A stretch of 64,000 bases of DNA from an uncultured Allomuricauda sp. (lineage in GTDB: Bacteria; Bacteroidota; Bacteroidia; Flavobacteriales; Flavobacteriaceae): the NCBI RefSeq assembly GCF_947499695.1, contig NZ_CANMPQ010000002.1, forward strand, positions 248,001 to 312,000, in the 5' to 3' direction. This document shows, piece by piece, positions 60,538-64,000 of this stretch (the first letter of the stretch is position 1; every line of letters begins with the position of its first letter). The notes below the pieces were generated by a model. It saw nothing but the letters and a program-made list of their open reading frames with translations. It was not told the DNA's origin and ran no database searches. The position numbers and the translations under genes are program-made.

Positions 60538-60879
60538 ATGGAACACATCAGTTTGAACAACATACGAATGAATGTGGTTCAAACCTCAGCAAACGGAGTT
60601 GTTAACGAACAAACCATTTTCAATTTTAGCCAAATAGAAAATGTAGTTCAAGCTAACTACTCTGGAGGAAGAATCACCAAAGGGTTTCTTGTGGGCAAAA
60701 TCCACGGAACTATTTTAGAATTTAGTTATTGTCAGTTGCAAACGGACGGTCAATTGGACTATGGTTTTTCCACATCTGAATTGAGTTTAAATGCCAATGG
60801 TAAGATTAGGTTGGTAGAAAATTTTGAATGGAAATCCAGAGATGGCCAATCTGGAGTAAATATTTTTCAGGAGTTATAG
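60538..60879 (+). CDS. Small beta-rich protein, uncharacterised
   Basis: 113 residues with no signal peptide. The sequence is beta-rich: TIFNFSQIENVVQANYSGGR, then GFLVGKIHGTILEFSYCQL, FSTSELSLNANGKIRLVENF and EWKSRDGQSGVNIFQEL. Similar proteins in flavobacteria are often wrongly labelled N-acetylglutamate synthase. I know of no tested function. It faces the sigma factor gene at its 3' end with a 10-bp gap. Confidence 0.75.
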   Translation: MEHISLNNIRMNVVQTSANGVVNEQTIFNFSQIENVVQANYSGGRITKGFLVGKIHGTILEFSYCQLQTDGQLDYGFSTSELSLNANGKIRLVENFEWKSRDGQSGVNIFQEL

Positions 60880-60889
60880 TTTTAAAGGG

Positions 60890-62140
60890 CTAAAGGTTTT
60901 TCCTAAACTTTTTCTTCAAATGCCTTTTAACCAGCTCATTTTCGCTCAAATCAATTGCTCTTTGTAATATGGAATGGTATTCTTCACTTCCTATCTCCAA
61001 TAGCAGTTCAGCTTTTATAGCATAAAACAATCCTGTTTTACTGAAGTCTGTTTTGTTTTCCAGATCATTTAACTCGGAAAGTGCTTTTTCCGCTCCATGA
61101 ATCTTTGCATAAGGCACTATCTTGTTTAAAGCAAGCATTGAAGAATACTGCTGTTTTAATTGCAGGTCATATAGGTAAAGAATACTGTTCCAATCGGTCT
61201 GCTGAAATGTTTCTGCTACACAGTGGTAATAGGATCTTGCCGCCTCTAAATGGTAGCTTGATGGCAACTTGTCCTCAGTTCCTGCCTGCTCTAAATGCCG
61301 GGTCCCTATCTGGAAAAGCTCGAGGTTATATTTTGACCGGTCTTGATGCTCTAAAGTCACCAACTCATCTTGGTCATCCAATCGGGCATCAAAACGAGAA
61401 GCATGAAAACACATTAAGGCAATCAATGCATCGAGGTTCGGATGTTTACAATATTGGTTGTCTCTAAGCAATAAAGCCAAACGTAATGCTTCATAACAAA
61501 TATCTTTTTTAAGCACGTTTGAACCCGTTGTTGCAGCATATCCTTCGGTAAACAACAAATAGATAACTTGCAACACACGGAACAACCGGGATTGCAATCC
61601 CATTTGGACAGGAATTTGTAAAAACTGGACTTCTTCCCTAAACTTTTTTTTAGCCCGTGTAAAGGATTTGGCAACTGTTTCTTCCTTCTTTAAAAGTGCT
61701 TCGGCCAATTCCTTGTTACTAAAACCTCCTATAAGTTTTAGACTAAGTATTAACTGATGTTCCTCGGTCAAGGAAGGATGGCAACAAGCAAATATCATCT
61801 TAAGTTGACTATCAGATATCGTATCATCTAAAGAAATATCCTTTTCTGAGGAAGCTCCCTCGTTATTGAGGTGGTTTTCTCCAAGAAAGTCCATCTTTTT
61901 GCCTCGCCTAAGCACATCAATAAGTGCGTTGTTGGCAACCCGATACAACCAAGCCGTTGGATTATCCGGTATCGATTTAAAGGCCCAAACCTGCATAGCC
62001 TTTAAAAAAGTGTCTTGTGTCACATCTTCGATTTGCTCCAGATGAGAAATCCCATATTTGCTGGTCAAGACTGCAACTACTTTACCATATTCGTTCCGAA
62101 ACAGGTGTTCAATTGTACTTGCAAGATTATTTCGGGTCAT
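60890..62140 (-). CDS. ECF42-type sigma factor with long C-terminal extension
   Basis: 416 residues from the ATG at 62140 (a TTG at 62146 is also in frame). Region 2 has LEQIEDVTQDTFLKAMQVW and AWLYRVANNALIDVLRR. Region 4 has LSLKLIGGFSNKELAEALLK. The remaining 240 residues are a TPR-like helical extension (LFRVLQVIYLLFTEGYAAT, ARSYYHCVAE). Together with the YCII/DGPF gene just upstream this defines the ECF42 group, which lacks an anti-sigma factor. A terminator-like hairpin ends about 10 nt before the ATG. Confidence 0.93.
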   Translation of the reverse strand: MTRNNLASTIEHLFRNEYGKVVAVLTSKYGISHLEQIEDVTQDTFLKAMQVWAFKSIPDNPTAWLYRVANNALIDVLRRGKKMDFLGENHLNNEGASSEKDISLDDTISDSQLKMIFACCHPSLTEEHQLILSLKLIGGFSNKELAEALLKKEETVAKSFTRAKKKFREEVQFLQIPVQMGLQSRLFRVLQVIYLLFTEGYAATTGSNVLKKDICYEALRLALLLRDNQYCKHPNLDALIALMCFHASRFDARLDDQDELVTLEHQDRSKYNLELFQIGTRHLEQAGTEDKLPSSYHLEAARSYYHCVAETFQQTDWNSILYLYDLQLKQQYSSMLALNKIVPYAKIHGAEKALSELNDLENKTDFSKTGLFYAIKAELLLEIGSEEYHSILQRAIDLSENELVKRHLKKKFRKNL

Positions 62141-62150
62141 GGGCAAAACT

Positions 62151-62174
62151 AAAAAAGCCTGATATAAATCAGGC
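62151..62174 (-). terminator. Terminator-like hairpin between the YCII gene and the ECF42 sigma gene
   Basis: On the minus strand GCCTGAT and ATCAGGC (62174-62157, loop of 4) are followed by six T (62156-62151). It lies between the stop of the YCII gene (62197) and the sigma ATG (62140), so it should limit read-through into sigma or fold in its leader. Confidence 0.75.
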
Positions 62175-62196
62175 CTTTGATTTTTGTTTTAAATTA

Positions 62197-62550
62197 TTAA
62201 TGTGTGTCCATAGACATTATTTCGCGCACCTCAACATTACTTCCCTCATAGTCAAAAATGGGACATCCTTTAGAAATCTCCACTGCTTCCGCCATGTCTT
62301 TTGCAGAAACAATAAGATAACCTCCTACCACCTCAGCTCCTTCAGCAAAAGGTCCGTTGGTAACTACTTCTCCCCTATTATGTACTACTTTTCCATCCGC
62401 GCCCAACGGGAGTCCATCCAATAGTTGGCCTTTTTCTTTTAGACCACCCATCCATTGACCCCAAACCTGCATATGCGCCTGTTTCTCTTCTTGTGATAAT
62501 TGGTTGAAGTTTTCGTCCCCTCCACGGAATAAATACAAAAAATTGCTCAT
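62197..62550 (-). CDS. YCII-related (DGPF) domain protein
   Basis: 117 residues from the ATG at 62550 (MSNFLYLFRGGDENF). The YCII/DGPF fold shows MQVWGQWMGGLKEKGQLLDG, VVTNGPFAEGAEVVGGYLIV and GSNVEVREIMSMD. Proteins of this kind are the constant partners of ECF42 sigma factors and are typical members of the sigma's own regulon. Their molecular role is unknown. It is upstream of, and in the same direction as, the sigma gene. Confidence 0.92.
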   Translation of the reverse strand: MSNFLYLFRGGDENFNQLSQEEKQAHMQVWGQWMGGLKEKGQLLDGLPLGADGKVVHNRGEVVTNGPFAEGAEVVGGYLIVSAKDMAEAVEISKGCPIFDYEGSNVEVREIMSMDTH

Positions 62551-62652
62551 TGGTTTTAGTTTTATGTTCGTCCATGACAAACTGATTTACATTTTGTTTA
62601 CGCCTTTATGACGAAAATCAAAGTATGTATTGGACAACTTCTATAAATTTAT

Positions 62653-63726
62653 TCAAAATAATTTCATTTGCCCATCTTTATAGGGCTCGTGCAATTCCTT
62701 GTTGAGTTTGGGAAAACTTTTTCCCTTAAAATAACGAAGTCGCGCAAGATGTGCCATATCATGTATTTGTGTGGCTATTTTTCCTTCACCTTTATTTCTG
62801 AGTCCAAATCGGCTATCATTGATAGAGCCGCCATGACAATCTTGAATCAAATGCAGCACTTTTTCTGCTCGGTCGGGCATCGCTTTTTTGATCCAGTCCG
62901 AAAAAATTTGACCTATTGCTCCGTTAAGCCTTACCACCGTTATGGCAAACGACAGAGCTCCGTTATCCGAGACCGCTTTAGCCAGTTTTAAGAGTTCGTG
63001 AGTATTGATTCCTGGAATCATCGGAGCCAACATGGCGTTAACGGGAATATTGTTTTCTGACAACACCTGAATGGTCTTCAATCTCTTTTGAATCGAAGCA
63101 GTCCTCGGCTCTAACTTTCGTCTTGTTTTTTCTGAAAGTGAGGTAACCGATATGTTCACTCCTATCAATTGATAGGAATTAAGTTCTTTTAAAATGTCAA
63201 GGTCACGAAGGATCAGTGCATTCTTGGTGATTATTCCTACTGGATGTCTGTATTTTAAAAATACTTCCAAGCACTTACGGGTAATTTCAAACTTTTTTTC
63301 CGCCGGTTGATAGCAATCGGTATTGCCGGACATGACAATAGTTTGAGCCTTCCAATTTTTGTGCTTGATTTTGGTTTCCAGCAGCTCAGGAGCAGACTTT
63401 TTAACCAATATTTTACGCTCAAAATCCAAACCAGCGCTATATCCCCAATATTCATGGGCGTTTCGGGCATAACAATAAATACACCCATGTTCGCAGCCTT
63501 GATAAGGATTCATTGAAAACATCATTCCAACATCAGGGCTGTCCACCTTGTTTACAATGGTCTTTGGGAAAATGGGAATGTATTCTGTTTTATTCTTTTC
63601 AGCCTCTTCTCCCTCTAATCTGCAAAATTCCAAAAAATCCTCTCGCATTTCATAGACATGTTGTAAGAATTTGTTGGGGGTATTCTTCTGAGCTCCACGG
63701 CCCTTGAGTAGGTTTTCTGATTTCAT
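62653..63726 (-). CDS. PA0069 family radical SAM protein
   Basis: 357 residues. The 4Fe-4S and SAM cluster motif is GCEHGCIYCYARNAHEYWG (Cys-x3-Cys-x2-Cys), as in spore-photoproduct-lyase-like SplB relatives. MSGNTDCYQPAEKKFEITR and PGINTHELLKLAKAVSDNG are family blocks. A basic C-terminal part ends EPYKDGQMKLF. The substrate is unknown; a DNA or nucleotide repair role has been suggested from SplB similarity only. Tandem repeats lie over its promoter. Confidence 0.9.
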   Translation of the reverse strand: MKSENLLKGRGAQKNTPNKFLQHVYEMREDFLEFCRLEGEEAEKNKTEYIPIFPKTIVNKVDSPDVGMMFSMNPYQGCEHGCIYCYARNAHEYWGYSAGLDFERKILVKKSAPELLETKIKHKNWKAQTIVMSGNTDCYQPAEKKFEITRKCLEVFLKYRHPVGIITKNALILRDLDILKELNSYQLIGVNISVTSLSEKTRRKLEPRTASIQKRLKTIQVLSENNIPVNAMLAPMIPGINTHELLKLAKAVSDNGALSFAITVVRLNGAIGQIFSDWIKKAMPDRAEKVLHLIQDCHGGSINDSRFGLRNKGEGKIATQIHDMAHLARLRYFKGKSFPKLNKELHEPYKDGQMKLF

Positions 63727-63729
63727 ATA

Positions 63730-63763
63730 TTGGATTTATTCCAAAATTATGGATTTATTCCAA
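63730..63763 (-). promoter_or_regulatory. Tandem operator-like repeats over the -7 element of the radical SAM gene
   Basis: TGGATTTATTCCAA occurs at 63731-63744 and 63750-63763, 19 bp apart. The unit itself is a dyad (TTGGA-n5-TCCAA in the first copy). The minus-strand -7 element TAATTTTG (63749-63742) lies between and across the copies. The ATG is at 63726. Repressor binding here would block transcription. Confidence 0.6.
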
Positions 63764-63806
63764 TATAAGAGATACTGTTGAAAACTTATATTCATATAAA
63801 AACGCA

Positions 63807-63828
63807 AAGCCGAGCGAAAGCTCGGCTT
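63807..63828 (-). terminator. Terminator of the gene at the right edge
   Basis: A perfect 9-bp stem AAGCCGAGC / GCTCGGCTT with a GAAA loop (on the plus strand). On the minus strand a T-rich tail (TTTGCGTTTTTAT) follows. It lies 55 bp after the stop of the partial minus-strand gene. Confidence 0.75.
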
Positions 63829-63882
63829 CACAATATTTGGGGTCAAGTATGCTAACTCATTGAGCCAAAAAAATTGTTGAAA

Positions 63883-64000
63883 TTACAGTCCGTAATATGT
63901 TGCAACCGCATCATAATCATTGGCATCTACACCCGCTGCTTTTAAGGCTTCCTCGATTCCCTCTGAGCTCCCTTTTACGGTTTGCCCTCCTCCATTGTTA
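63883..64000 (-). CDS. C-terminal end of a gene running off the window
   Basis: About 39 C-terminal residues, ending DAVATYYGL and stop. The visible part is Gly-rich (NNGGGQTVKG), followed by SSEGIEEALKAAGVDANDYD, an amphipathic helix. The codon pattern and the terminator after it support a real gene. The family cannot be named from this fragment. Confidence 0.6.
   Translation of the reverse strand, partial: NNGGGQTVKGSSEGIEEALKAAGVDANDYDAVATYYGL

Noticed and set aside
61081-61467. 128-codon antisense frame inside the ECF42 sigma gene
   Set aside because: Shadow frame; protein has no sensible features.
62017-62424. 135-codon plus-strand frame across the YCII/sigma junction
   Set aside because: Antisense to two well-supported genes and crosses their terminator.
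1-64000. CRISPR arrays, insertion sequences, prophage, rRNA and tRNA genes
   Set aside because: None seen on reading both strands. Gene order, spacing and composition look like ordinary chromosome throughout.

Overview
The window reads as chromosome of a marine, carotenoid-making member of the Flavobacteriaceae (Bacteroidota). The evidence is the many upstream elements matching the Bacteroidota -7 consensus TAnnTTTG, the almost complete lack of Shine-Dalgarno sequences, flavobacterial families (DUF3078, DUF3109, DUF6503, Porin_O_P, PiT fused to a PhoU-like tail), lycopene cyclase, and low GC. I saw no rRNA, tRNA, CRISPR array, insertion sequence or prophage. Nearly all of the window is dense chromosomal coding sequence.

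Layout. 1-5 kb: the 3' part of an alpha/beta hydrolase, an arylsulfotransferase-like lipoprotein, then lycopene cyclase facing a polyprenyl synthetase. 4.8-12.7 kb: an ECF sigma factor with a small membrane protein, then a tetR-tolC-hlyD-RND efflux operon behind a perfect 15+15 inverted repeat. 12.8-22.4 kb: housekeeping genes (aspS, a ClC family protein lacking both key glutamates, cold shock protein, tadA, dxs, DUF3078, dgt). 22.4-26.4 kb: a phosphate locus, with an OprO/P-like porin and a PiT-PhoU fusion behind 11-bp-periodic direct repeats. A similar four-unit array lies at 13.2 kb. 26.4-30.3 kb: a DUF6503 protein, a GH130 enzyme, then yicC-gmk-nadD.

30.3-42.9 kb is the most interesting accessory region. 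Fourteen sugar-related and associated genes lie in two mirror-image divergent modules. Each module has a TIM-barrel epimerase-like gene facing away from a GMC flavin dehydrogenase across a 142 or 143 bp gap. With them are two DUF1080 (3-keto-glycoside hydrolase/lyase-like) proteins, a Gfo/Idh/MocA oxidoreductase, two MFS transporters, a Tat-type small dehydrogenase subunit, DinB and ASCH proteins. Together they suggest an oxidative route of glycoside breakdown: oxidation at C3 in the periplasm, cleavage of the 3-keto glycoside, import, and re-reduction or epimerisation inside.

43-64 kb: class Ia ribonucleotide reductase (nrdB-nrdA), a gap of about 0.9 kb holding a possible 39-residue secreted peptide, a LytTR regulator with a TPR histidine kinase, MarC, ctpA-comEB, a TerB/DnaJ protein with HupE, a bacilliredoxin, an SDR-plsC-HD run, a Tat-exported Gfo/Idh protein, an M28 peptidase, an ECF42-type sigma factor with its YCII/DGPF partner, and a PA0069-type radical SAM protein behind tandem operator-like repeats. 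A truncated gene runs off the right end.

Recurring feature: several -7 elements lie only 4-6 nt before the start codon, suggesting leaderless mRNAs. Others overlap the apparent TTG starts of crtY, dxs and the ECF sigma gene, which argues that translation begins downstream of those codons.
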